This document shows positions 45,527 through 55,187 of a stretch of DNA of 64,000 nucleotides, in pieces (positions within the stretch are counted from its first letter, which is position 1; every line of letters starts with the position of its first letter). Source of the DNA: Comamonadaceae bacterium CG12_big_fil_rev_8_21_14_0_65_59_15 (lineage in GTDB: Bacteria; Pseudomonadota; Gammaproteobacteria; Burkholderiales; Burkholderiaceae_C). The notes under the pieces were generated by a model, which ran no database searches, was not told where the DNA came from, and worked only from the letters and a program-made list of their open reading frames with translations. The stretch lies in NCBI GenBank assembly GCA_002786915.1, contig PCUV01000032.1:107279-171278 (forward strand), written 5' to 3'. Position numbers and translations under genes: made by a program.

Positions 45527-47986
45527 TCAGCGTGGCCGGTGATTGTTGAAATTTTTGGTGGGCTTGGTTTTTACCACGCCTGTCGCGCGAGGCGGTAAAC
45601 CGGTGTGTTGCGTCAGCAGTTGGCCCGGGCGAGCACTGACACCAGATCGTAAGGGCTTCAGAGGCACTGACGTTGAATTTTTGCGCCGCGCACTTTGATA
45701 GCTGCCGTCCGTTGCGGGCTGAAAGGTCGGAATCAGGTGGTGTTTGCCATTGCCTATCAGATCAGCGCGCCCCATCGCCTTGAGCGCATCGCGCAACAGG
45801 GGCCAGTTATTCGGGTCGTGGTAGCGCAAAAAAGCCTTGTGCAAACGGCGGCGCCTGTCGCCACGCACAACGTCCACCCGCTCGGTGCGATCATCGCGGT
45901 GAATGCCTTTAAGTGGATTTAGGTCGGTGTGGTACATGGCCGTGGCGGTGGCCATGGGACTGGGGTAAAAGGTTTGCACCTGGTCGGCACGAAAACCGTT
46001 TTTCTTGAGCCACAGCGCCAGGTTCATCATGTCTTCGTCGCTGGTACCCGGGTGGGCGGCAATAAAGTACGGAATCAGAAACTGCTTTTTACCGGCCTCT
46101 TCGGTGAACTTATCAAACAGCGTCTTGAATTTGTCGTAAGTGCCGATGCCGGGCTTCATCATTTTGGACAGTGGCCCACTTTCGGTGTGCTCGGGCGCAA
46201 TCTTCAGATAGCCGCCCACATGGTGCTGCACCAATTCCTTGACATATTCGGGGCTTTGCACGGCCAAGTCGTAACGCACGCCCGAGCCGATCAGGATTTT
46301 TTTGATGCCTTTCAAGCTGCGGCCGCGCTTGTAGATGGCGATCAAGGGGTCGTGGTTGGTGTTCAGGTTTTGGCAAATGCCGGGATAGACACAACTGGGC
46401 TTGCGACACGCTGCCTCAATGTCGGGGCTCTTACAACCCAGCCGGTACATGTTGGCCGTGGGGCCGCCCAGGTCAGAGATGGTGCCGGTGAAACCTTTAA
46501 CCTTGTCGCGGATGTCTTCGATTTCCTTGATGATGGAGTCTTCAGAGCGGCTCTGGATGATGCGACCCTCGTGCTCGGTGATGCTACAAAACGTACAGCC
46601 GCCAAAGCAGCCGCGCATGATGTTGACGCTGAAACGAATCATCTCCCAGGCTGGGATTTTGGTGGCATGGTCGTGACTGCCGTTTTCATCAGCATAGGCC
46701 GGGTGCGGCGCTCGGGCATAAGGCAGGTCAAACACATGATCCATCTCGGCGGTGGTCAGGGGAATGGGCGGTGGGTTGAGCCACACGTCTCTGGCCGTGA
46801 CCCCTGTCCCATGCGCCTGCACCAGCGCGCGCGCGTTGCCGGGGTTGGTTTCCAGGTGCAGCACCCGGTTGGCATGGGCGTACAACACCGGGTCAGCCTT
46901 GACCTGCTCGTAGCTGGGCAAACGGATCACAGTGCGGTCACGCACAGGTACTTTTTGTTTGCCCTTACCCGTGGGCAAAGCCGGGTTGACAAAAAAATTG
47001 ATCGGCCGCACATCGGGTTTTGCCTGTGCCGCAAAATTTATATCAAATTGGACTGTAGCCCTTACGGATAAAGCGGTATCAGCTATTTTTTTTGATACAC
47101 CCGTAGCATCCATCGAATCAGCATTTGCCGGCGTATTTGTCGATGCATCTGCCTGAACACAACTGCCGCCCTGCCCCGCAGCTTGCTCGCTGGTGGTTTG
47201 ATAAGGGTTGACGTGGGATTCCACCGCACCGGGAACATCCACCTCGGTGGAATCGATTTCAAACCAGCCCAATCGGGCGTCGTCATCGGCGCGGCGCACA
47301 AAGGCCGTGCCGCGCACATCGGTGATGTGCTCCACCGGTTCCCGGCGCGCCAGACGGTGCGCAATCTCGACAATCGCGCGCTCGGCGTTGCCATACAGCA
47401 GCAAGTCGCATTTAGCGTCCACCACGATGCTGCGGCGCACTTTGTCGCTCCAATAATCGTAATGGGCGATGCGCCGCAAGCTGCCTTCGATACCACCCAA
47501 AACGATGGGCACGTCCTTGAACGCCTCGCGGCAGCGCTGGCTATAGACAATCGCGGCACGGTCGGGGCGCTTGCCCGCCACATCACCGGGGGTGTAGGCG
47601 TCGTCGGTGCGGATTTTGCGGTCTGCCGTGTAGCGGTTGATCATGCTGTCCATGTTGCCCGCCGTCACACCCCAGAACAGGTTGGGTTGGCCTAGGGTGC
47701 GGAATGCCTCGGCGCTGGTCCAGTCGGGTTGGGCGATGATGCCCACGCGAAAACCCTGGTGCTCCAGCATGCGCCCGATCACCGCCATGCCAAAACTGGG
47801 GTGGTCCACATACGCGTCGCCGGTGACGATGATGATGTCGCAACTGTCCCATCCCATTTGCTCCATCTCGGCACGGCTCATGGGCAAAAAAGGGGCCGTG
47901 CCAAAGCGCGCAGCCCAGAACTTGCGGTAACTGGCGAGCGGCTTGGCCGCACGCGGGAAAAAAGACACATCCATAGGGTCGTTCAT
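45527..47986 (-). CDS. ygiQ: YgiQ family radical SAM protein with an in-frame repeat
   Basis: An 819-residue radical SAM protein of the YgiQ (UPF0313) family; the function is unknown. A B12-binding-like N-terminal domain is followed by the radical SAM core with CFGGCTFC (Cys460, Cys464, Cys467), then [17 protein letters not shown] and [15 protein letters not shown] variable segment (about 262-330) contains 19 residues (about 297-315) encoded by a dispersed repeat. The C-terminal tail of about 90 residues is basic and low in complexity. The ATG at 47986 is preferred over a TTG two codons earlier. It is 9 bp after an ABC ATPase gene. Confidence 0.92.
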   Translation of the reverse strand: MNDPMDVSFFPRAAKPLASYRKFWAARFGTAPFLPMSRAEMEQMGWDSCDIIIVTGDAYVDHPSFGMAVIGRMLEHQGFRVGIIAQPDWTSAEAFRTLGQPNLFWGVTAGNMDSMINRYTADRKIRTDDAYTPGDVAGKRPDRAAIVYSQRCREAFKDVPIVLGGIEGSLRRIAHYDYWSDKVRRSIVVDAKCDLLLYGNAERAIVEIAHRLARREPVEHITDVRGTAFVRRADDDARLGWFEIDSTEVDVPGAVESHVNPYQTTSEQAAGQGGSCVQADASTNTPANADSMDATGVSKKIADTALSVRATVQFDINFAAQAKPDVRPINFFVNPALPTGKGKQKVPVRDRTVIRLPSYEQVKADPVLYAHANRVLHLETNPGNARALVQAHGTGVTARDVWLNPPPIPLTTAEMDHVFDLPYARAPHPAYADENGSHDHATKIPAWEMIRFSVNIMRGCFGGCTFCSITEHEGRIIQSRSEDSIIKEIEDIRDKVKGFTGTISDLGGPTANMYRLGCKSPDIEAACRKPSCVYPGICQNLNTNHDPLIAIYKRGRSLKGIKKILIGSGVRYDLAVQSPEYVKELVQHHVGGYLKIAPEHTESGPLSKMMKPGIGTYDKFKTLFDKFTEEAGKKQFLIPYFIAAHPGTSDEDMMNLALWLKKNGFRADQVQTFYPSPMATATAMYHTDLNPLKGIHRDDRTERVDVVRGDRRRRLHKAFLRYHDPNNWPLLRDALKAMGRADLIGNGKHHLIPTFQPATDGSYQSARRKNSTSVPLKPLRSGVSARPGQLLTQHTGLPPRATGVVKTKPTKNFNNHRPR
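47041..47097. repeat. Short dispersed repeat, copy F, translated inside ygiQ
   Basis: A complete 57-bp copy bounded by the terminal inverted repeats TATCAAA (47041-47047) and TTTGATA (47091-47097). On the minus strand it contains AATAGCTGATACCGCTT and ATCCGTAAGGGCTACAG. Because 57 is divisible by three it adds 19 codons to ygiQ without a stop or shift. Confidence 0.75.
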
Positions 47987-47995
47987 GTTCAAAGT

Positions 47996-48667
47996 CTATC
48001 CGCTGACTCGCCCGGCCTCGATGGTGATGCTGCGTTCACAACGCGCCGCCAGCGCCTTGTCGTGCGTGACCAGCACCAGCGTGGTACCCCGCTCGCGGTT
48101 CAAGTCCAGCATCAGAGCCATCACCGTCTCACCGGTGGCAAAGTCCAGGCTGCCTGTGGGTTCATCGGCCAGCAACAGCGCCGGTTGCACGACAAAAGCG
48201 CGCGCCAGTGCCACACGTTGCTGCTCGCCCCCCGAGAGCACCTTGGGGTAATGTCCGAGCCGCTGCGCCAAACCCACCCGCGCCAGCATGTCGGTAGCGG
48301 CTGAGCGGGCATCACGCCGACCGGCCAGCTCCAGCGGAAGCATCACGTTTTCGAGCGCTGTCAAATTGCCCAGCAGCTGAAAGCTCTGAAACACAAAACC
48401 AATTTTTTGAGCGCGCAGCGCGGCGCGCGCGTCTTCGTCCATGGCAAACAGGTCCTGACCGGCCAGGCGCACCGTACCGCGCGTGGGCACGTCCAGCCCG
48501 GCAATGATCGACAACAACGTACTTTTGCCCGAGCCCGAGGCACCGACAATGGCGACTGTTTCGCTCTGGTTCAGGCGGATATCGATATCACGCAAAATGT
48601 CGAGCGTTCCGGTCGAATCGGTGACCGATTTAAAAACGCGCTCGACCGAGATAATGCAATCAGACAT
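47996..48667 (-). CDS. ABC transporter ATP-binding protein, YbbA/LolD-like
   Basis: A 223-residue ATPase of the MacB/LolD group: Walker A GASGSGKST, Q-loop FVFQSFQLL, signature LSGGEQQRVALARAF, Walker B LLADEPTGSLD and the H-loop VTHD are all intact. The neighbour pair with divergent tesA is the same as for ybbA in E. coli, where ybbP encodes the permease. No permease gene follows here; ygiQ comes next. The ATG at 48667 overlaps the tesA ATG on the other strand by two bases. Confidence 0.9.
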   Translation of the reverse strand: MSDCIISVERVFKSVTDSTGTLDILRDIDIRLNQSETVAIVGASGSGKSTLLSIIAGLDVPTRGTVRLAGQDLFAMDEDARAALRAQKIGFVFQSFQLLGNLTALENVMLPLELAGRRDARSAATDMLARVGLAQRLGHYPKVLSGGEQQRVALARAFVVQPALLLADEPTGSLDFATGETVMALMLDLNRERGTTLVLVTHDKALAARCERSITIEAGRVSG

Positions 48668-49343
48668 GGGTTTTTCTTTGAATTTAACAACTTTCAACCG
48701 GCGTCACTGTATCGTGTTGGCTACAGGGCAACTTGTTTTGGGGATTCTTCCCTTGGTCGGTGCATCCGCACTGGCTGTAGCGCCCAAGCACCGTATTCTG
48801 GTCGTGGGCGATTCACTCAGTGCCGAATACGGTCTGCGCCGCGGCACAGGCTGGGTCGCGCTGCTGGAAAAGAAGCTGGCCGCCGAAAAAGTCGCCGCCA
48901 GCGTGGTCAACGCCAGCATCAGTGGCGACACCACCTCGGGCGGACGTGCCCGGCTGCCTGCGCTGTTGCAGACCCATCGCCCCAATCTGGTGGTGATCGA
49001 ACTGGGTGCTAACGACGCCTTGCGTGGCTTGCCGCTGGCACTGACACAAGAAAATTTAGCCGCCATGACCCGGGCGGCACAACAAGTGGATGCCCGGGTG
49101 GTTCTGCTAGGCATGCAGGTGCCGCCGAATTACGGACGTCAGTACGCCGAGCGGTTTGCCCGCGTCTTTGCCGATGTTGCTACAGCGCATAGGGCTGCGA
49201 TGGTGCCTTTTTTGCTGAAAGGCGTGGCCGATGCACCTGATAGCCTGAAATGGTTTCAGGCCGACCGCATTCACCCGCTGGAAGCAGCGCACCCCCGGAT
49301 GCTGGCCAACGTCTGGCCCACGCTAAAGAAAGCATTGCGATGA
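48666..49343 (+). CDS. tesA: Arylesterase/acyl-CoA thioesterase TesA-like (GDSL/SGNH)
   Basis: A 225-residue SGNH hydrolase, exported. After a hydrophobic leader (about residues 16-39) come block I VVGDSLSAEYGL (Ser nucleophile), block III GANDALRG and block V DRIHPLE (Asp/His). TesA of E. coli is a periplasmic thioesterase/lysophospholipase. The start is uncertain: ATG at 48666 or an in-frame ATG at 48654, both overlapping the divergent ABC gene start. The stop overlaps mnmH (ATGA), so the two are cotranscribed. Confidence 0.87.
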   Translation: MGFSLNLTTFNRRHCIVLATGQLVLGILPLVGASALAVAPKHRILVVGDSLSAEYGLRRGTGWVALLEKKLAAEKVAASVVNASISGDTTSGGRARLPALLQTHRPNLVVIELGANDALRGLPLALTQENLAAMTRAAQQVDARVVLLGMQVPPNYGRQYAERFARVFADVATAHRAAMVPFLLKGVADAPDSLKWFQADRIHPLEAAHPRMLANVWPTLKKALR

Positions 49344-50395
49344 GTCTGAACACCCTGGCCGCTACCGACGTCATCGTTCGACTGCACGAATTCGACACGG
49401 TGATTGACGCCCGCAGCGAAGATGAATATGCGCTGGATCATGTGCCCGGCGCGGTGAACTGGCCCACGCTCAACAATGCAGAGCGCATCGAGATCGGCAC
49501 GCTCTACAAGCGGGTGAACCCGTTTGAGGCACGCAAGCGCGGCGCGGCCATCGCCGCACGCAACATTGCCGCGCACATCGAGCGCGCCGTGCTGGACAAG
49601 CCCAAAGACTGGAAACCGCTGTGTTACTGCTGGCGGGGCGGCCAGCGCAGCGGTGCGCTGTCGCTCATTCTCAGCCAGATCGGGTTTAGGGTGACGCTGG
49701 TGGAAGGCGGCTACAAGGCGTTTCGGGCGGCTGTGGTGCAAGACCTGGCCGGGCTGGCAGCGTCACTGCAGTTTCAGGTCGTGTGTGGTCCGACCGGATC
49801 GGGCAAAACCCGTTTGCTGCAAGCGCTGGCTACGCTAGGTGCTCAGGTGCTGGACCTGGAGGCGCTGGCCCGCCACCGAAGTTCAGTGCTGGGTGCCATG
49901 CCGGGGCTGGAACAACCGTGCCAGAAGCACTTTGACACGCTGATCTGGGACGGTTTGCGCCGCATGGACCCAGCAAAGCCGGTATTTATCGAAAGCGAAA
50001 GCAAAAAAGTAGGCGACCTGTCGGTGCCTGCCGCGCTGGTGGAGGCCATGCGCACCAGCGCCTGCCTGAAATTGGCACTGCCCGACGATGAACGCGTGGC
50101 ACTGCTGCTGGAAGACTACGACTACCTGGTGCGCGACGTGGACTATTTTTGCGATCGACTGGGGGTGCTGACGGCACTCAAAGGCCGCGCCATAGTGCAG
50201 CGTTGGCAAGAACTGGCGCGCGCTGGTCAATTTGCACCGGTGGTGCAAGACTTACTGGTGAACCACTACGACCCGGCCTACTTTGAATCGATGCAGCGTA
50301 ATTTTGTGCAGTTTGAAAACGCAAAATCAATAGCTCCTACCGACCATTCCATAAAGGCCATGGCTGAATTAGCGCAACAATTGCTGAACGGCTGA
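49340..50395 (+). CDS. mnmH: tRNA 2-selenouridine synthase MnmH (SelU)
   Basis: A 351-residue enzyme that replaces sulfur by selenium at position 2 of wobble 2-thiouridine in tRNAs for Lys, Glu and Gln, using selenophosphate. The rhodanese domain has Cys95 and Cys97 in CYCWRGGQRSGALS, and a P-loop domain follows with GPTGSGKTRLL near residue 151. The last 22 residues (from about 330) are encoded by a dispersed repeat copy and have no family signature. selD, needed for selenophosphate, is not in the window. It is coupled to tesA by a 4-base overlap. Confidence 0.92.
   Translation: MSLNTLAATDVIVRLHEFDTVIDARSEDEYALDHVPGAVNWPTLNNAERIEIGTLYKRVNPFEARKRGAAIAARNIAAHIERAVLDKPKDWKPLCYCWRGGQRSGALSLILSQIGFRVTLVEGGYKAFRAAVVQDLAGLAASLQFQVVCGPTGSGKTRLLQALATLGAQVLDLEALARHRSSVLGAMPGLEQPCQKHFDTLIWDGLRRMDPAKPVFIESESKKVGDLSVPAALVEAMRTSACLKLALPDDERVALLLEDYDYLVRDVDYFCDRLGVLTALKGRAIVQRWQELARAGQFAPVVQDLLVNHYDPAYFESMQRNFVQFENAKSIAPTDHSIKAMAELAQQLLNG
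50329..50370. repeat. Short dispersed repeat, copy G, forming the end of mnmH
   Basis: AATAGCTCCTACCG at the left and CCATAAAGGCCATGGCTGAATT at the right (given here as two arms) match the AATAGCT-type repeat. It is translated in frame as the last part of mnmH, about 25 bases before its stop. Confidence 0.5.
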
Positions 50396-50419
50396 GAGGT
50401 CGACAGAGGTCCCGGAACG

Positions 50420-50587
50420 TCAGGCCGCCGGGCCCGTGCTCTGCGGTGTATTGTCATCCGGCTCGCTGCGCACGGGCGAGCCATCACCCGCTTTGCGCAG
50501 GGCTTTTTCCTTGAGCTTTTCTTCTTTTTTCTTCTTCTTTGCCAGTTCTTTCTGACGCTTTTCGTAGCCGTAGTTAGGTGTTGCCAA
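50420..50587 (-). CDS. Small lysine-rich conserved protein (TTG start)
   Basis: A 55-residue basic protein. It opens ATPNYGYEKRQKELAKKKKK and ends SEPDDNTPQSTGPAA. The first 30 residues would be a charged helix, and short proteins with this start occur in Burkholderiales (recalled, not searched). The start is TTG at 50587; no ATG or GTG gives the conserved N-terminus. It lies between the converging mnmH end (25 bp) and the upstream PLP lyase gene on its own strand (30 bp). The function is unknown. Confidence 0.65.
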   Translation of the reverse strand: MATPNYGYEKRQKELAKKKKKEEKLKEKALRKAGDGSPVRSEPDDNTPQSTGPAA

Positions 50588-50617
50588 GGTGATCTTTCTA
50601 AAGGTGGATGGCCAATT

Positions 50618-51835
50618 TTACCCGTCGGTTTGCAGGGCAGCGGCCAAGGCTTGCTGCAAGTCCGTCTGCAAATCTGCCACCGACTCCAGCCCGACCGAAA
50701 AACGTACCAGAATGCCATGTTTCAGATGCGACGGCCACGCCTGGCGCATGGTTTTCAGTTCGTAGGGCATCACCAGACTGATCGGGCCGCCCCAGCTGTA
50801 GCCAATCTTGAACAGCTTGAGCGCATTGCAAAACGCATCCACCTGAGGCTGGCCTATGTTGTCCTGGAAAATCACACTGAACAGACCCGCAGCGCGCCCT
50901 ATTGCTTCGCCGCACAGCGAGAGCCAGTGGGCATGCCCGGGTGATTCGGCAAGAGCTGGATGCAAAACTTGGGCAAATTCTGGGCGGCTCAGACACCAAT
51001 GCGCCAGGGCGCGGGTAGATTCGTCGTGCGCGCGGTAACGCAACGCCAAGCTGGGCAGGCTACGCAGCAGCAATTCGGCGTCGTTGGCACCCACGCCCAA
51101 CCCCAGGCGCATGTGGCACAGCTTGAGCTTCATGTGCAAGGCTTCGTCGGTCGTGATGACGCTGCCCATGAGCACGTCACCCCCACCGCTGGGGTATTTG
51201 GTGAGCGCATGAATCGAGATATCCACCGCCAAGGCAGGTTGTTGCGTCGGCTTTAGATCAAAAGGATGAAACGCCAGGCCCGCACCCCAGGTGTTGTCCA
51301 GCGCGCACAACACGCCAGCCGCCTTGCAAATGCGCACCTGTTCGCACAGATCCGGAAACTCCAGCGTGACCGAGCCCGCCGCCTCCAGCCACACCAATTT
51401 GGTGTGCGTGTTGATCTTGCCGGCCAGGTCGTGCGGCTGCAGGGGATCATAAAACCGGTGCCCAATACCCCAGTGACGCAATTCACCTTCGGCCAAGGTT
51501 TTGTTCGGCCCGTAAGCGTTATCGGGGATCAAGACCTCATCACCGGCATGCAGCAGGGCCAGACAGACAGTTGCGATCGCCGCCAGCCCGCTGGGTACCA
51601 GCAGACACTGGATACCACCTTCCAGGGTGCACAAGCGCTCTTCCAGCGTGTACGTGGTCGGTGTGCCATGCAAACCGTAGGTGTAGGCGGTCTTGTCTTT
51701 CCAATCGAAGCTGCGCATGGCCGCCACATTGGGGAAAAACACGGTGGAGGCCTTGAAGACGCCGGGCTGCGGCGCACCAAAACCCGTCGGCGGTGTGTAG
51801 GGATGGTGGATTAACCCGGTGAGCGCGCTGGCCAT
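50618..51835 (-). CDS. metC: Cystathionine beta-lyase-like PLP enzyme
   Basis: A 405-residue Cys/Met metabolism PLP enzyme. It has YGLHGTPTTYTLEERL near residue 53, ALDNTWGAGLAFHPFDLK, the PLP lysine in ISIHALTKYPSGGGDVLMGS, and the C-terminal VRFSVGLESVADLQTDLQ. Cystathionine beta-lyase forms homocysteine from cystathionine; gamma-lyase activity cannot be excluded from sequence. The ATG at 51835 is favoured over a GTG six codons earlier. It is 5 bp after a phosphoribosyltransferase gene. Confidence 0.88.
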   Translation of the reverse strand: MASALTGLIHHPYTPPTGFGAPQPGVFKASTVFFPNVAAMRSFDWKDKTAYTYGLHGTPTTYTLEERLCTLEGGIQCLLVPSGLAAIATVCLALLHAGDEVLIPDNAYGPNKTLAEGELRHWGIGHRFYDPLQPHDLAGKINTHTKLVWLEAAGSVTLEFPDLCEQVRICKAAGVLCALDNTWGAGLAFHPFDLKPTQQPALAVDISIHALTKYPSGGGDVLMGSVITTDEALHMKLKLCHMRLGLGVGANDAELLLRSLPSLALRYRAHDESTRALAHWCLSRPEFAQVLHPALAESPGHAHWLSLCGEAIGRAAGLFSVIFQDNIGQPQVDAFCNALKLFKIGYSWGGPISLVMPYELKTMRQAWPSHLKHGILVRFSVGLESVADLQTDLQQALAAALQTDG

Positions 51836-51840
51836 GGGTC

Positions 51841-52365
51841 TCAAACGCTCCACTTTTTGAGCAGTTGCTCCGGCTTCATCCGGTCGTAGTTTTCAAACGG
51901 CTGATGAATCCAGGGGTTGGTCGGAAGAAACTCCACGCAATAGTCTGGCGTAAAAGCAGACACCGCCTTGGTCCAGAGGACGGCACTGCGAAGTTCGGTA
52001 ATGGGCTTGTAGTTGTTCCTGAGCTGGTCGATCACCGCCTGTAGCGTTTGGCCCGAGTCAGCCAGATCATCCACCAACAAGACGCGCCCGGCAATGCGCC
52101 CTTTGGGCGTGGTGATGTAGTGGGCAATGTCGAGCTGCCCCTGCACGGTACCTGCCTCTGACCGATAAGAGCTGGTGGACATGATCGCCAACGGCTTGTC
52201 AAACACCCGCGACAGGATATCGCCGGGGCGCATGCCCCCGCGTGCCAGACACAGGATGGTGTCAAACTGCCAGCCTGATTGATGCACCTTGATGGCGAGT
52301 TTTTCAATCAGCCCGTTGTATTCGTCGTAGCTGACGTACAGGTGTTTGCCGTCTTCGGTCAACAT
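51841..52365 (-). CDS. Phosphoribosyltransferase
   Basis: A 174-residue type I phosphoribosyltransferase with the PRPP-binding motif RVLLVDDLADSGQTLQAV (about residues 93-110) and a hood region LCLARGGMRPGDILSRVF. It resembles xanthine/hypoxanthine/guanine phosphoribosyltransferases and may salvage purines. The 15-bp gap to purA and shared strand fit purine metabolism. The exact base cannot be assigned. Confidence 0.85.
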   Translation of the reverse strand: MLTEDGKHLYVSYDEYNGLIEKLAIKVHQSGWQFDTILCLARGGMRPGDILSRVFDKPLAIMSTSSYRSEAGTVQGQLDIAHYITTPKGRIAGRVLLVDDLADSGQTLQAVIDQLRNNYKPITELRSAVLWTKAVSAFTPDYCVEFLPTNPWIHQPFENYDRMKPEQLLKKWSV

Positions 52366-52380
52366 GGAGTGACTCCCGAC

Positions 52381-53775
<1,395 letters not shown>

Positions 53776-53779
53776 TCAA

Positions 53780-54928
53780 TCAGATTGTTTGTACCTGCCA
53801 TTGCCCGTCGACCAGGCGCAATGCGCGGTCGCAGTCAAATTCGTCCACCTCGTTGTCATGACCGGGTAGCGCGCACACCACCACCTCGCCTTGCGCGCGC
53901 AGTGCTGCAATGGCCGCGGCCAGCGCGGGTTCGTCACGCCATGGTGCCCGGATGGCAGCATGCAGTGGACGCGGCGCAACCGCCGCCACCAGCGCTTTCA
54001 AATCAAGGCTGAAGCCGGCCGCTGGGCGTTGGCGACCAAATACAGCCCCAACGCGGTCATACCGCCCCCCGCGCACCAGCGCCGCACTGGCCGATGGCGC
54101 ATAAATGCTGAAACGAGCGCCCGTGTAATACGCATAACCCTGCATGTCGGCCAGATCAAAAGTCACGTTGAAAGCCACCAGATGGTCTGCCAGATACTTC
54201 AAATGTTGAAGCGCTTCACGCACGCCCTGTATGGGCGGAAGGCATTTTTCAGCCTCAATCAACACCGCCTTGTCGCCGTACAGTTGTGCCAGGTTCAGCA
54301 AGCCTTGTCGCACTGGTTGCGGCATAGCCTGGGTCAGCTCGGCGAGCTCGGTGCAGTCTTTTTCCGCCAACGCGGCGTAAATACCGGCCAGCTGACCGGG
54401 CGGCAATTGCACATCGGCCAGAATGGCCTTGACCAGTCGTGCGTCGGCCAGATCCACACTGGCGCCTTCGACCCGAGCTGCCCGCAGGCAATCCAAGGCC
54501 AGGTTCAGCACCTCTATGTCGGCTTCCAGACCGGCGTGACCGTATATTTCGGCGCCCAGCTGCAAGGGTTCCCGCGTGGCGTGCGGCGCGCCGGGGCGGG
54601 CGTGCAACACCGGGCCACAGTAGCACAGCCGAGCTACGCCAGCGCGGTTGAGCAGGTGCGCGTCGATGCGCGCCACTTGCGGTGTACTGTCCGCGCGCAA
54701 ACCCAGCATGCGCCCGGAAAGTTGATCAACCAGCTTGAAAGTTTGCAGATCGAGCGCGCCCCCAGCCCCACTGAGCAAGGATTCAAGATGCTCCAGCAGC
54801 GGCGGAATGACCAGCTCGTAGCCATAGCAACGCGCTGTATCGAGCAGTTCGCGACGCAATTCTTCGATGTGCCGCGCCTCGGAAGGCAGGATATCGGCAA
54901 TATGATCCGGCAGGACCCAAGCGGACAT
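53780..54928 (-). CDS. hisZ: ATP phosphoribosyltransferase regulatory subunit HisZ
   Basis: A 382-residue catalytically silent paralogue of histidyl-tRNA synthetase that forms a complex with short-form HisG, the first enzyme of histidine synthesis, and mediates histidine feedback. It begins [21 protein letters not shown] and has [19 protein letters not shown] and [20 protein letters not shown], but lacks the tRNA-binding C-terminal domain found in the true hisS at 62250. Its presence predicts a short hisG elsewhere. Confidence 0.94.
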   Translation of the reverse strand: MSAWVLPDHIADILPSEARHIEELRRELLDTARCYGYELVIPPLLEHLESLLSGAGGALDLQTFKLVDQLSGRMLGLRADSTPQVARIDAHLLNRAGVARLCYCGPVLHARPGAPHATREPLQLGAEIYGHAGLEADIEVLNLALDCLRAARVEGASVDLADARLVKAILADVQLPPGQLAGIYAALAEKDCTELAELTQAMPQPVRQGLLNLAQLYGDKAVLIEAEKCLPPIQGVREALQHLKYLADHLVAFNVTFDLADMQGYAYYTGARFSIYAPSASAALVRGGRYDRVGAVFGRQRPAAGFSLDLKALVAAVAPRPLHAAIRAPWRDEPALAAAIAALRAQGEVVVCALPGHDNEVDEFDCDRALRLVDGQWQVQTI

Positions 54929-54984
54929 GTGTTTGGCGGTGCTGTTAAAAGCTGGATTTTACCGGGCGAATCGAACCGAATTCT

Positions 54985-55173
54985 TCAGCCCAACCACCAA
55001 ATCAACGCCAAACCCAGCAACAGGCTGCACAGCCCAAAGAAACGCAACTGTCCATCGCTCAGGCGCAGGATTTGCTCAAACGTTTTGCGCCAGGTAGCGG
55101 GTGACACAAAGGGCATGAAGCCCTCGACCAGTAGCACCAGCGCCATGGCCAACCAGAACGTGGGGGTGTCCAG
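54985..55173 (-). CDS. DUF2065 small membrane protein (probable CTG start)
   Basis: A small inner-membrane protein of the DUF2065 family regularly encoded after hflC. From the CTG at 55173 it has 62 residues: LDTPTFWLAMALVLLVEGFM, a central TWRKTFEQILRLSDGQLRF, and a second helix LLLGLALIWWLG. A GGGAG site lies 6 bases before the CTG. The only ATG (55146) would cut into the first helix and has no ribosome site. The function is unknown. It is 14 bp after hflC. Confidence 0.75.
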   Translation of the reverse strand: MDTPTFWLAMALVLLVEGFMPFVSPATWRKTFEQILRLSDGQLRFFGLCSLLLGLALIWWLG

Positions 55174-55187
55174 AGCACGCTCCCGGC

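Noticed and set aside
45516-45536. GCCACGC/GCGTGGC hairpin at the envZ-ygiQ junction as a two-way terminator
   Set aside because: The stem is real, but no T-run follows closely on either strand and it overlaps the last codons of ygiQ, so it was not listed as a terminator.
45929-47071. A 380-codon open frame opposite ygiQ
   Set aside because: Antisense of the radical SAM core with no motif of its own.
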